NCBI GenBank assembly: GCA_036509255.1
Contig: DATCFY010000058.1
Coordinates: forward strand, 62,001-126,000
Direction of reading: 5' to 3'
DNA length: 64,000 nucleotides
DNA from: RYN-230 sp036509255
Lineage (GTDB): Bacteria; Actinomycetota; Actinomycetes; Streptosporangiales; Streptosporangiaceae
In this document: piece by piece, positions 20,377 through 28,842 of the stretch
Layout: the number at the start of each line of letters is the position of its first letter
Position numbering within the stretch: the stretch's first letter is position 1
Translations under genes and position numbers: made by a program
The notes under the pieces: model-generated
Seen by the model: only the letters and a program-made list of their open reading frames with translations
Told to the model about the DNA's origin: nothing
Database searches by the model: none

Positions 20377-20727
20377 GTGACAGAGCACACCGAGCGCCCC
20401 TGGGGCGGTTACACGGTCCTGGCCGAGGCCGGGGACTTCAAGGTCAAGACCATCGAGGTGCATCCCGGGCAGCGGCTGTCCTATCAGCGGCACTCGCGCC
20501 GGGCCGAGCACTGGTTCGTGGTCCGCGGCGAGGGCGTGGTCACCCTGGATGGTGCCGACATCGAGGTCCGGCGGGGCGACACGGTCGACGTGGGGCTCGG
20601 TGCCGCGCACCGGATCCGCAACACCGGCACCGACCCGCTGGTGTTCGTGGAAGTCCAGCACGGCGACTACTTCGGCGAGGACGACATCGTCCGGCTCGAA
20701 GACGACTACGGCCGCATCGGGGCCTGA
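20377..20727 (+). CDS. phosphomannose isomerase type II C-terminal-like cupin
   Basis: A 116-residue single cupin. RPWGGYTVL, the YQRHSRRAEHWFVVRGEG motif with the metal-binding His and Glu, and HGDYFGEDDIVRLEDDYGR are characteristic of the isomerase half of ManC/AlgA-type bifunctional enzymes. Here it is free-standing without the GDP-mannose pyrophosphorylase half. The GTG at 20377 starts exactly where family similarity starts; the frame extends further up without similarity. The 3' end overlaps the convergent selA gene by 22 bp. Sugar-phosphate isomerase activity is likely but not certain. Confidence 0.85.
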   Translation: MTEHTERPWGGYTVLAEAGDFKVKTIEVHPGQRLSYQRHSRRAEHWFVVRGEGVVTLDGADIEVRRGDTVDVGLGAAHRIRNTGTDPLVFVEVQHGDYFGEDDIVRLEDDYGRIGA

Positions 20728-22049
20728 CCCCGCGCCACGGCAAGCACGGCCGCACGCAGCGTGGCATCGTCCGCGGGATCGACGGTCCGCAGGTCCAGCA
20801 GCAGCCTGCCGTCCTCGATCCGTCCGGCCACCGGTGGGTTATTTTTCCGCAACGAGGACCCGAACGTGGCCGGGAGACTTACCGCGGCGCTCGGCAGCCG
20901 GACCCCGGGTGCGCCACCGCCGCCCACCACCGCGTCACTGGCGGCAGCCCGGGCGTCCAGCCCGGCCCGGGCCAGGTCCGCGGCCAGCCGCCCGGCCCGC
21001 TCCCGGAGCCGCTGGACGGGCTCGTGCAGGGCAACGGCCGTCGGCGTGGCCGGGCCGCGGAGGGTGGCCTCCAGCGCGGCCAGGGTCAGCTTGTCCACCC
21101 GGAGCGCCCGGGCCAGCGGATGCCGCCGCAATGCCGTGATCAGGCCGGCCCGGCCGAGTATCAGCCCGGCCTGGGGGCCGCCGAGCAGCTTGTCCCCGCT
21201 GGCGGTGACCAGGTCGGCGCCGCTGGCCAGCGCGGTGGCCGCGTCGGGCTCGTCGGGCAGTACCGGCTCGGGGGCCAGCAGCCCGGAGCCGATGTCCGCT
21301 ACCACGGGAACCGGGTCCGGGGTCCCGGTCCGGGCGGTCATGGCGGCCAGTTCAGCGATCGTCGCCTCGCTGGTGAAGCCCAGGACGCGGAAGTTCGACG
21401 GGTGCACCTTGAGGATGAAGCCGGTGGCCGGCCCGATCGCCGCGGCATAGTCCGCGGCCGTGGTCCGGTTCGTGGTGCCGACCTCCCGCAGCTGGGCTCC
21501 CGTCGAGGCCAGCAGGTCGGGCAGGCGGAACCCGTCGCCGATTTCCACCATCTCGCCGCGGCTGACGATGATCTCGCGGCCGCTGGCCAGCGCGGTCGCC
21601 GCCAGGACCAGCGCCGCCGCGTTGTTGTTGACGATGTGCACGTCCTCCGCGGCCGGGCAGGCTGCGCGCAGCGCAGCCAGGGCGCCGCGGCCGCGCCGGG
21701 CCCGCTGGCCGGTGGCCAGGTCGTACTCCACGTCGGTGGACCCGGCGCTCACGGCCAGGGCGGCCCGCGCCGCCGCGGACAGCGGGGCGCGGCCGAGGTT
21801 GGTGTGCAGCAGCACCCCGGTGGCGTTGATGACCGGGCGCAGCGTCGTGGCACTGGCCGGCAGCAGCGTGGCGGCCAGGTCGGGCACGTCCTCCGGCGCG
21901 ATCTCGCCCCTGCGGGCCCGGTCCTGGGCCGCGGTGATCGCCTCCTTGACCCGGGTGGCACCCAGCCGGCCGACGGCCTCGGTGAACGGAGGCTGCGCCA
22001 GCAGCGTGTCCGTGCGCGGTATCCGCCGCCGGCTGTCCACGACCAGCAC
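20706..22049 (-). CDS. selA: L-seryl-tRNA(Sec) selenium transferase
   Basis: PLP enzyme converting seryl-tRNA(Sec) to selenocysteinyl-tRNA(Sec) with selenophosphate. RRIPRTDTLL near the N-terminus, INATGVLLHTNLGRAPLS, and the PLP-lysine segment TASGDKLLGGPQAGLI (Lys287) are diagnostic. Length 447. The start is a GTG. Neither selB, selD nor a tRNA(Sec) gene is visible in the window, so the rest of the Sec machinery must lie elsewhere or be missing. Its tail overlaps the convergent cupin gene. Confidence 0.93.
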   Translation of the reverse strand: MLVVDSRRRIPRTDTLLAQPPFTEAVGRLGATRVKEAITAAQDRARRGEIAPEDVPDLAATLLPASATTLRPVINATGVLLHTNLGRAPLSAAARAALAVSAGSTDVEYDLATGQRARRGRGALAALRAACPAAEDVHIVNNNAAALVLAATALASGREIIVSRGEMVEIGDGFRLPDLLASTGAQLREVGTTNRTTAADYAAAIGPATGFILKVHPSNFRVLGFTSEATIAELAAMTARTGTPDPVPVVADIGSGLLAPEPVLPDEPDAATALASGADLVTASGDKLLGGPQAGLILGRAGLITALRRHPLARALRVDKLTLAALEATLRGPATPTAVALHEPVQRLRERAGRLAADLARAGLDARAAASDAVVGGGGAPGVRLPSAAVSLPATFGSSLRKNNPPVAGRIEDGRLLLDLRTVDPADDATLRAAVLAVARGQAPMRP

Positions 22050-22118
22050 TCTAACCCGGCAGGCTGCCCAGAGCCGGACGCCGGCCCGCCGGGCCCGGTC
22101 CCACGAGTCACACTGGCC

Positions 22119-22147
22119 GGGTGAGCCCCGCCGAGAGGGGCCCGCCC
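22119..22147 (-). terminator. hairpin between the dehydrogenase and selA
   Basis: Arms 22119-22129 and 22137-22147 (GGGTGAGCCCC with GGGGCCCGCCC) pair over 11 positions with one G-U and one mismatch around a 7-base loop. Located in the 244-bp gap between two minus-strand genes; it could terminate the upstream dehydrogenase message. No small gene or tRNA is seen in this gap. Confidence 0.4.
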
Positions 22148-22293
22148 GTGATCAATGTGACCCATGGTGCTGGTGGTGGAGCTAGCCGGGCAGGCGGCGA
22201 TGGCCCGGGGATGGGTGCGCCCTGGGGATCGAGCTCGTGGGCCGCGCTCGCCAGCCGGCTCTGGGCGCCTGGGGGTGGCGGGCAGGGCCGCCG

Positions 22294-23175
22294 CTAGCCC
22301 AGGCCGTGCCGGGCCGCGCTCACGTCGCGGTCCCCCAGACCCTGGTCGACGAGCGCGGCCCACCGCTCGCGGACCACGTCCAGCATCGGCAGCCGGCGGC
22401 CGGAGGCCTCCATGGCCAGCCGGATGTCCTTGAGCGCCCACTGCAGCGCGAAGTCCGGCGAGTCGTCCGCCGCGTCCATCTTGGCGAACTTGGCCGCCGC
22501 GGCCGGGTTAGCCAGGTTCCCGGCTTTGAGGAAGCCCAGCACCTGCTGATGGTCCACGTCCAGCGAGTCGGCCAGGGCCATGATCTCCGCTGCCCCCTCG
22601 ACCAGGAAGACCAGCCAGGAGTTCATGACCAGCTTGAGGCGGCTGCCCGCGCCGGCCTCGCCGACCCACCTGGTCTCCCGGCCGAGCGCGGCGAACACCG
22701 GCTCCAGCACCGGCCTGGCCTGCTCCGGGCCGGACGCCAGGATCAGCAGCTGGCCATTCTCGGCCGGCTCACGGGTTCCGGACACCGGCGCGTCCTCGAA
22801 GGACACGTCGGGCCGCTCCTTGCTGACCCGGGTGGCCAGCTCCTCGGCGGCGGCCACGCCGATCGTGCCCATCTGGGCCCAGACCGACTGCGGCCGCATC
22901 GCCGCCAGCATCCCGAAGTCGAAGGCCAGCTCGTTCACCGCATCCGCGTCCGCGACCATGGTGATCACCACGTCCGCCTCGCGCACCGCGTCCGGTGCAT
23001 CCTCACGGGCCGTCGCGCCGTCGGCCGCGAGCGCAGCGGCTTTCTCCGCGGTCCGGTCCCAGACATCCACCGTGAACCCATTGCGGAGCAGGCTGTGAGT
23101 CATCCCGCGGCCCATCGTCCCGGCACCCAGCACGGCTACCCGCGGCAGCGCCCCGGTCCCCTCGGCAGAGCTCAT
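22294..23175 (-). CDS. NAD(P)-dependent beta-hydroxyacid dehydrogenase family protein
   Basis: 3-hydroxyisobutyrate-dehydrogenase-like fold. The N-terminal VAVLGAGTMGRGMTHSLL is the NAD(P)-binding GxGxxG motif, FEDAPVSGTREPAENGQL the substrate-binding segment, and GAGSRLKLVMNSWLV carries the conserved Lys-Asn pair. The frame opens at 23235, but the ATG at 23175 has AAGGGG nine bases upstream and gives 293 residues. The actual substrate (a beta-hydroxyacid or an imine) cannot be decided. It lies just downstream of the DHA2 exporter but is probably independent. Confidence 0.87.
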   Translation of the reverse strand: MSSAEGTGALPRVAVLGAGTMGRGMTHSLLRNGFTVDVWDRTAEKAAALAADGATAREDAPDAVREADVVITMVADADAVNELAFDFGMLAAMRPQSVWAQMGTIGVAAAEELATRVSKERPDVSFEDAPVSGTREPAENGQLLILASGPEQARPVLEPVFAALGRETRWVGEAGAGSRLKLVMNSWLVFLVEGAAEIMALADSLDVDHQQVLGFLKAGNLANPAAAAKFAKMDAADDSPDFALQWALKDIRLAMEASGRRLPMLDVVRERWAALVDQGLGDRDVSAARHGLG

Positions 23176-23238
23176 GTCGTCATCCCCTTGGTGGTCTTCG
23201 TTGCGGAGGTTGTTGCTTTCATCTTTAACACGCACCGT

Positions 23239-24759
23239 TCACGGGCCGCAGCGGGCCGGCTCGCGGGGCGTGCGCCGGTGTGCCAGCGCGATCAGCGTGG
23301 CCAGCCCGGCCACGACCGCCCCGGCCAGCATCGCGGTCCGGTCGCCGCCGACCCCGGCCAGGTGGCCGCCGTGGCTGGCGGTCAGCGCGATGGCGGGCAG
23401 CAGCGCGGCGCCGACCCCGGCCCCGATCTGGCGGCTGGTGTTGATCACCCCGCCGACGAAGCCCTGGTCGCCGTCGGCCACCCCCCGGCTCGCGGTGACC
23501 ATCGCGCCGAACGCGGTGCCCGCCGTGCCGAAGCCGACGAAGGTCACCGCGGCCAGCAACGGGCTGTACCCGCCGGTGGCGGGCAAGTGCGTGAGCAGCA
23601 GGAAACCTACCGTGGCCACGGCGTTGGTCAGCACCAGCAGCCGCTGCAGGCCCAGCCGCGCGGCCAGCCGGGCGCCGGTCAGCCCGGCGGTGAAGCCGAC
23701 CACACCCTGCGGGGCGATGGCCAGCCCGGTCATCAGCGGTGAGTCGTGCAGGACCTGCTGGAAGTACAGGGACAGGACCAGCATCTCGCCGCCGTTCCAG
23801 ACGCCGAGCAGCATGATCAGCGCGCCGCCCTTGCGAAGCGAGCCAAGGCGGAGCAGATCACCGCGGACCAGCGGGTCAGAGGTGTGACCTTCGGTCACGG
23901 CGAACCCGGCCAGCGCCGCCACCGCCAGGCCGGCCGCGGCCAGCACGAGCGGCGAGGTCCAGCCGGCCGCGCCGCCCTCGGACACGGCGAACACCACCGA
24001 GGCGACCGCCAGCGTGATGAGCAGCGCGCCGGTCACGTCGAGGCTCCGCCGCTGGCGGTGCTCCCGGCCGCGGCCCAGCAGCCGCGGGGTGAGCAGCACC
24101 GCAGCCAGCCCGACCGGCACGTTGACCAGGAACACCGCGCGCCAGCTGGTGAACTCCACCAGGACGCCGCCCAGCACCTGCCCAGCCACGAACCCGATGG
24201 ACGCGGTCGCGCCGTACAGGCCGAGCGCCCGGGTGCGCGGCGGGCCCTCGGGGAAGCCGGTGGTGATCAGGGAGAGGGCGGCCGGGGCGACCAGGGCCGC
24301 ACCCGCGCCCTGCACCGCCCGCGCCGCGACCAGCAGGACAGGATCCTGGGCCAGGCCGCCGGCCAGGGAGGCGGCGGAGAAGGCGATCAGCCCGGTCACG
24401 AACATCCGGCGGCGGCCGAACAGGTCGGCCGCCCGGCCGCCGAGAATGAGCAGCCCGCCAAACGTGATCGCGTACCCGGTGACCACCCACTGCGCGGCCG
24501 AGGCGGCGAAGCCCAGCTCACGCTGGATGGAGGGCAGGGCCACATTCACGATGCTGAAATCGAGCACGACCATGAACGAGGCGGCCAGGATGAGGGCCAG
24601 CGCAGCCCGGCTGTACCGGGGCTGGGCAGCCTTCGGGGCGGCGGGCGAAGCCGCAGCAGCGCGGGGCGAAGTCGCAGCGGCGGGGGCGGGAGTCGGGGGA
24701 ATGGGGGGAAGAGGAAGATCAGAAGCGTGGTCCTGGGTGATCGTCCTGCTCTGGGTCAC
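23239..24759 (-). CDS. MFS drug exporter, DHA2 (EmrB/QacA) family
   Basis: About fourteen hydrophobic segments in 506 residues. MVVLDFSIVNVALPSIQRELG in TM1 and GGRAADLFGRRRMF (motif A) identify the DHA2 proton-drug antiporters. The first 45 residues are a Pro/Ala-rich cytoplasmic lead. The start is a GTG at 24759. It is divergent from a TetR regulator with a palindrome in the 50-bp gap, the classical arrangement for a substrate-inducible efflux pump. Confidence 0.92.
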   Translation of the reverse strand: MTQSRTITQDHASDLPLPPIPPTPAPAAATSPRAAAASPAAPKAAQPRYSRAALALILAASFMVVLDFSIVNVALPSIQRELGFAASAAQWVVTGYAITFGGLLILGGRAADLFGRRRMFVTGLIAFSAASLAGGLAQDPVLLVAARAVQGAGAALVAPAALSLITTGFPEGPPRTRALGLYGATASIGFVAGQVLGGVLVEFTSWRAVFLVNVPVGLAAVLLTPRLLGRGREHRQRRSLDVTGALLITLAVASVVFAVSEGGAAGWTSPLVLAAAGLAVAALAGFAVTEGHTSDPLVRGDLLRLGSLRKGGALIMLLGVWNGGEMLVLSLYFQQVLHDSPLMTGLAIAPQGVVGFTAGLTGARLAARLGLQRLLVLTNAVATVGFLLLTHLPATGGYSPLLAAVTFVGFGTAGTAFGAMVTASRGVADGDQGFVGGVINTSRQIGAGVGAALLPAIALTASHGGHLAGVGGDRTAMLAGAVVAGLATLIALAHRRTPREPARCGP

Positions 24760-24765
24760 AGCACT

Positions 24766-24788
24766 ATCCGATACGGATCGTTTCGTAA
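24766..24788. promoter_or_regulatory. TetR operator candidate between exporter and regulator
   Basis: A perfect inverted repeat ATCCG-ATA-CGGAT (24766-24778) overlaps a second, looser one (ATACG ... CGTAA, 24771-24788). It sits centrally in the 50-bp divergent spacer between the DHA2 gene and the TetR gene, where it could block both promoters. Confidence 0.55.
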
Positions 24789-24809
24789 TGGCCGTAGAGT
24801 GGGAACCTC

Positions 24810-25484
24810 ATGAGCAGCCCGCCTATTCCCGCCGGGCCCGGCGGTTCCCCATCAGGGAGCGCGGGGGGGACCGGGCCCGCGGGCGGGACCGGTCCGGGCT
24901 CAGCGCGGGGCCGGCCCCGCAGCGAAGCCGCCGACCGCGCCATCCTGCGCGCGGCCACCGACCTGCTGGCCGAGCGCGGCCTGGCGGGCATGTCCATGGA
25001 AGAGGTCGCCGCCCGGGCCGGGGTCGGCAAGGCGACCGTCTACCGGCGCTGGCGATCGCGCGGTGCGCTGGCCCTGGACGCGTTCATGGCCGAGTTCCAG
25101 GCGCTGCAGCCGCTGCCGGACACCGGGACGCTGCGCGGAGATCTGCTGGCCGCGCTCCGGGCCTGGGTCCGGGCGGTGACCCGCACCCCGGCCGGGCGGA
25201 TCCTCGCGGGCCTGATCGCCGCGGCGCAGGAAGACCCGGAACTGGCCGCCGCGTGGCGGGCCCGGGTGCTGGAGCCGATGCGGGCGCAGCACCGGATCAT
25301 GCTGCGGCGGGCCATCGCCCGGGGTGAAATCCCGACCAAGACCGATATGGACGTGGCCCTGGACCTGATGTACGGGGCCGCCTACCACCGGCTGCTGCAG
25401 GGGCACCGGCCGCTGTCCGACACGTTCACCCGCCGGGTGGTCGAGGTGATCGTGGCCGGCCTGGGCGGCCCGCCGGGAGGCTAA
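24810..25484 (+). CDS. TetR/AcrR family transcriptional regulator
   Basis: An N-terminal 30-residue Gly/Pro/Ser tail precedes a TetR DNA-binding domain: AILRAATDLLAERGLAGMSM, then VAARAGVGKATVYRRWRSRG. The C-terminal ligand-binding domain resembles the group with an EDPELAAAWRARVLEPMR segment. It probably represses the divergent DHA2 exporter and itself, with relief by the exported compound. Length 224 is usual for the family. Confidence 0.92.
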   Translation: MSSPPIPAGPGGSPSGSAGGTGPAGGTGPGSARGRPRSEAADRAILRAATDLLAERGLAGMSMEEVAARAGVGKATVYRRWRSRGALALDAFMAEFQALQPLPDTGTLRGDLLAALRAWVRAVTRTPAGRILAGLIAAAQEDPELAAAWRARVLEPMRAQHRIMLRRAIARGEIPTKTDMDVALDLMYGAAYHRLLQGHRPLSDTFTRRVVEVIVAGLGGPPGG

Positions 25485-25509
25485 GCCGGCCCCGCCTGGG
25501 CGGCGGCCG

Positions 25510-26091
25510 TCACTCGGCGCTGTGCGGGGGCGGCTGCTGGATGGCCGGGCCGCGCAGCGAGCGGAGCCACTCCTCGGAGTTGCCGTCGTCCCACTGGCCG
25601 GCCGGGCCGTGCGCGGCGCGCCACCAGACCCGGGCCGCGTGCCCCCGATCCCTGGACGGCGGCGCCCCGGACAGCGGCTGCCCGGACAGCAGCTGCCCGG
25701 ACAGCAGCGTCGCCGGCGGCCGGGGCGGGGCCAGGGGCGGAGGGCTGGGCGGCGGCGGGTTCATGAGGGAGCGGGGGTCGGCGAGGGACGGGACCGTCCG
25801 CACGGATCCAGCGGCCTCAGCGGCGGGCCCCGCGGCGGCGGCCGGAACCGTCTGCCGGTCCGCCCGGGCCGCGGCGGCCAGCCCGAAGCCCATCCCCAGC
25901 CCGCACACCACTCCCCCAGCCAGCAGGGCCAGCGCGAGCACCCGCAGGTCGTGGGCGGCCAGCCCGGACGTGACCCGTCCCAGGGCGCCGAGCGCCCAGG
26001 CGGCCACGCCGACGGTCAGCATGGACGCCCCGGCGATGGTGAGACCAAGGGCGAGCCGGACAGCGCGCTGGTCCATCTCGGCCGAACTCAC
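25510..26091 (-). CDS. hypothetical membrane protein with Pro-rich tail
   Basis: 193 residues: two hydrophobic helices (about 12-35 and 48-73) followed by a 110-residue Pro/Ser/Ala-rich tail. The tail contains short LLSGQ/PLSGA repeats and ends in a Trp-rich segment (ARVWWRAAHGP ... EEWLRSLRG). The tail would be cytoplasmic. No domain is recognised. Convergent with the TetR gene; nothing nearby hints at a role. Confidence 0.65.
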   Translation of the reverse strand: MSSAEMDQRAVRLALGLTIAGASMLTVGVAAWALGALGRVTSGLAAHDLRVLALALLAGGVVCGLGMGFGLAAAARADRQTVPAAAAGPAAEAAGSVRTVPSLADPRSLMNPPPPSPPPLAPPRPPATLLSGQLLSGQPLSGAPPSRDRGHAARVWWRAAHGPAGQWDDGNSEEWLRSLRGPAIQQPPPHSAE

Positions 26092-26230
26092 GGCGTTACC
26101 CTACGGGACAGCCCACCCGCGGCGGGGGTGGCGCGGCGAGACCTTTCCACAAGGACAGGAAGACACGGCGGACCAAGCAGGGTAAGCGGAATCTCTGGCC
26201 CGTCATCTGCCGCGAACCTTGCGTGCCGGG

Positions 26231-27241
26231 CTACTTGACGGTGTTGGTGTCGATCTGGTCAAAGTCACCGATGCCGTTGGTGATCCCGCCGCCGCCCGAC
26301 CACTGCCACATCACGGCCTGCTTCGAGGACCGGCTGACCCCGCCGAAGAACCGGGCACAGGTGCTCGTGCCGAGGACGCACCACTTGACCGGGGGCTTCG
26401 AGAGCCTGCTGGTGCCGTCGGTGTAGGTCCACTCGTAGGTGCCGGAGATGTCCGAGGCGCTGCCGGTCCCGAAGATGTCGTTCCAGATCGCCGGGGAGGA
26501 GTACACGCCGGGCAGGTAGGAGGAGTGCGCGGTCAGGTAGGCCTCGTACCCGTTGACCTCCGCCCGGTCCACTGCCGCCGCAACCCCCGCAGTCTTGATC
26601 TTGCCGCTGCAGGGGGACGTGTAGACGTTGTTCCAGCCGTTGTCCAGCGCAGGCTTGATGCCCGGCAGCTCGATGTCCAGCCACACGATCTTGTAGGTGA
26701 CGTGCAGGCCGCCCATCGCGCGCAGCGTCTTGGCGGCCTGGGCGGCTCCCCAGGAGCTCGCCTCGGTGGTGGTCCCGTTGTAGTGCGGGTCCACGCCCGG
26801 GCCGCCCATGAACCAGTACACGCCGGTCCCGATGCCCTTGCCGTACTTCGAGTAGTTGGTGTTGGCCGCCGCGCTGTCCGCGGACGACCAGGCGATGTTG
26901 CCGCCGCAGCCGGACCACCGGGCCCAGTTCCCGGCCATGCCGATGTACCCGCCGTAGACCGGGTTGCCGACGATGTCCGGTTCCCGGTACGGCGCCGGGC
27001 TATTGATGGCGATGGGCCAGCTGTCGGTGCCGTAATAAAAACCGGCCGGGCTGTCCTTATCGGGCGTGGCGGCCTTGCCGGGCGTGGCCGCCGCCCGCGT
27101 CCCGCTGGTGCTCGCGGTGTTCGCCTGCACGCCGGGGGCGGCGAGGGCCAGCGCCGTGCCCACGGCCGCGGCCAGGGCCAGGGCGGGCAGCAGCGCGGCG
27201 CGGCGGGGCAGGCGGCGAAGAGCGGGCTGGGGGCGGTTCAT
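26231..27241 (-). CDS. secreted GH25-like (lysozyme-fold) protein
   Basis: Starts with an Arg-rich n-region and a hydrophobic segment (LLPALALAAAVGTALALAAP), then an Ala-type cleavage region and a Thr/Ala-rich linker: a secreted protein. The rest resembles glycosyl-hydrolase-25/DUF1906-like barrels: YYGTDSWPIAI at the first strand, IVWLDIELPG with adjacent acidic residues in the catalytic position, PGVYSSPAIWNDIF, and a C-terminal WQWSGGGG/DFDQID block. Peptidoglycan or another polysaccharide may be the substrate; this is an inference from fold-like motifs. Alone on its strand, divergent from the TrpB2 gene. Confidence 0.65.
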   Translation of the reverse strand: MNRPQPALRRLPRRAALLPALALAAAVGTALALAAPGVQANTASTSGTRAAATPGKAATPDKDSPAGFYYGTDSWPIAINSPAPYREPDIVGNPVYGGYIGMAGNWARWSGCGGNIAWSSADSAAANTNYSKYGKGIGTGVYWFMGGPGVDPHYNGTTTEASSWGAAQAAKTLRAMGGLHVTYKIVWLDIELPGIKPALDNGWNNVYTSPCSGKIKTAGVAAAVDRAEVNGYEAYLTAHSSYLPGVYSSPAIWNDIFGTGSASDISGTYEWTYTDGTSRLSKPPVKWCVLGTSTCARFFGGVSRSSKQAVMWQWSGGGGITNGIGDFDQIDTNTVK

Positions 27242-27459
27242 CGGAAGGCCTTCCGGTGCGCGGCCCCGGCGGAGCCGCAGGTGAGTCGGGGGGAGTACGG
27301 CCTGCTGGCGGGCAGACCATGATCCGTGCGGGCTTTGTTAGCTTCTGTGAGTTTTTGCCCGGTACAGCCATACTAGGCACGTCAGCGTGATCCGCCAGCG
27401 GGTCCGCAAGATGAACGGGGCCGCGCGGGGCGCCGCTCCATCCGCACGGGAGGGGATCC

Positions 27460-28821
27460 ATGGACCGCCAGGTCAAATACCAGCTCGATGAGTCGGAACT
27501 GCCCCAGCAGTGGTACAACGTGGTGGCTGACCTGCCCTCTCCCCCACCGCCGCCGCTGCACCCGGGCACCCGCCAGCCCGTCGGGCCGGAGGATCTGGCC
27601 CCGCTGTTCCCGGCCGCGCTGATCGGCCAGGAGGTATCCGCGGACCGCTACATCCCGATCCCGGAGGATGTCCGCGACGTGTACCGGCTGTGGCGGCCGA
27701 CGCCGCTGCTGCGCGCCCGGCGGCTGGAGAAGGAGCTGGGTACCCCGGCCCGGATCTACTACAAGTACGAGGGCGGCAGCCCGGCGGGCTCGCACAAGCC
27801 CAACACCGCGGTCCCGCAGGCCTACTACAACGCCGCCGAGGGGGTGTCCCGGCTCACCACCGAGACGGGAGCCGGCCAGTGGGGCAGCGCGCTGGCCTTC
27901 GCGTCGTCCGTGTTCGGCCTGCAGTGCGAGGTCTGGCAGGTCCGGGCCTCCTACGACCAGAAGCCGTACCGCCGGCTGCTGATGGAGACCTACGGGGCCA
28001 CCGTGCACCCGAGCCCCTCGGACGTGACCCAGTCGGGCAAGGCGATGCTGGCCGCCGACCCCGACTCACCCGGCAGCCTGGGCATCGCAATCAGCGAGGC
28101 GGTGGAGGTCGCCGCCGGGGACCCGTCGGCCCGGTACGCCCTGGGCAGCGTGCTGAACCACGTGCTGCTGCACCAGACGGTGATCGGCGAGGAGGCCATC
28201 AAGCAGATGGCGCAGGCGGGCGACGTGCCCGACCTGGTCATCGGCTGCACCGGGGGCGGCTCCAACTTCTCCGGGCTGGTCTTCCCGTTCCTGCGGGAGA
28301 AGCTGGCCGGCCGGATGAACCCGGTGTTCCGGGCGGTGGAACCGGCCGCCGCGCCGTCCTTCACGCGCGGCGTGTACGCCTACGACTTCGGCGACACGGC
28401 GGGCTTCACCCCGCTGCTCAAGATGCACACGCTGGGACACGGCTTCGTGCCGGACCCGATCCACGCGGGCGGGCTGCGCTACCACGGCATGTCGCCGCTG
28501 CTGTCGCACATGTACGAGCTGGGCATGTTCGAGGCGGTGGCCAAGCCCCAGTCGGAATGCTTCGCGGCCGGCCTGCGCTTCGCCCGGGCCGAGGGCATCT
28601 TGCCCGCGCCCGAGCCGAGCCACGCGCTCGCTTCGTGCATCGAGGAGGCACTGCGCTGCAAGGAGACTGGCGAGGAGAAGGTCATCCTGACCGCCCTGTG
28701 CGGGCACGGGCTGCTCGACCTGACCGCCTACGAGAGCTTCCTGGCGGGCAAGGTCAACGACCTCGACCTGTCGGCCCAGGCCCTGCAGGACGCGCTGAAC
28801 GGCCTCCCGGCCGGCGTCTGA
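27460..28821 (+). CDS. TrpB-like pyridoxal-phosphate-dependent enzyme (TrpB2)
   Basis: Tryptophan-synthase beta-like enzyme of the TrpB2 group (453 aa, longer than TrpB1). The PLP lysine is in PAGSHKPNTA (Lys113), with ETGAGQWGSALAFA and the phosphate loop CTGGGSNFSG. The MYELGMFEAVAKPQ insertion is typical of TrpB2. No trpA is adjacent. TrpB2 enzymes can synthesise tryptophan from indole and serine, or act as serine deaminases when alone, so the main physiological role is open. The ATG is preceded by GGGAGGGGATCC. Confidence 0.92.
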   Translation: MDRQVKYQLDESELPQQWYNVVADLPSPPPPPLHPGTRQPVGPEDLAPLFPAALIGQEVSADRYIPIPEDVRDVYRLWRPTPLLRARRLEKELGTPARIYYKYEGGSPAGSHKPNTAVPQAYYNAAEGVSRLTTETGAGQWGSALAFASSVFGLQCEVWQVRASYDQKPYRRLLMETYGATVHPSPSDVTQSGKAMLAADPDSPGSLGIAISEAVEVAAGDPSARYALGSVLNHVLLHQTVIGEEAIKQMAQAGDVPDLVIGCTGGGSNFSGLVFPFLREKLAGRMNPVFRAVEPAAAPSFTRGVYAYDFGDTAGFTPLLKMHTLGHGFVPDPIHAGGLRYHGMSPLLSHMYELGMFEAVAKPQSECFAAGLRFARAEGILPAPEPSHALASCIEEALRCKETGEEKVILTALCGHGLLDLTAYESFLAGKVNDLDLSAQALQDALNGLPAGV

Positions 28822-28842
28822 GCCGCCGGGCGCCCCGGCCGG

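Noticed and set aside
22050..22293. Possible tRNA(Sec) next to selA
   Set aside because: I searched for a long-variable-arm tRNA with a UCA anticodon and a T-loop GTTCRAWYC; neither is present.
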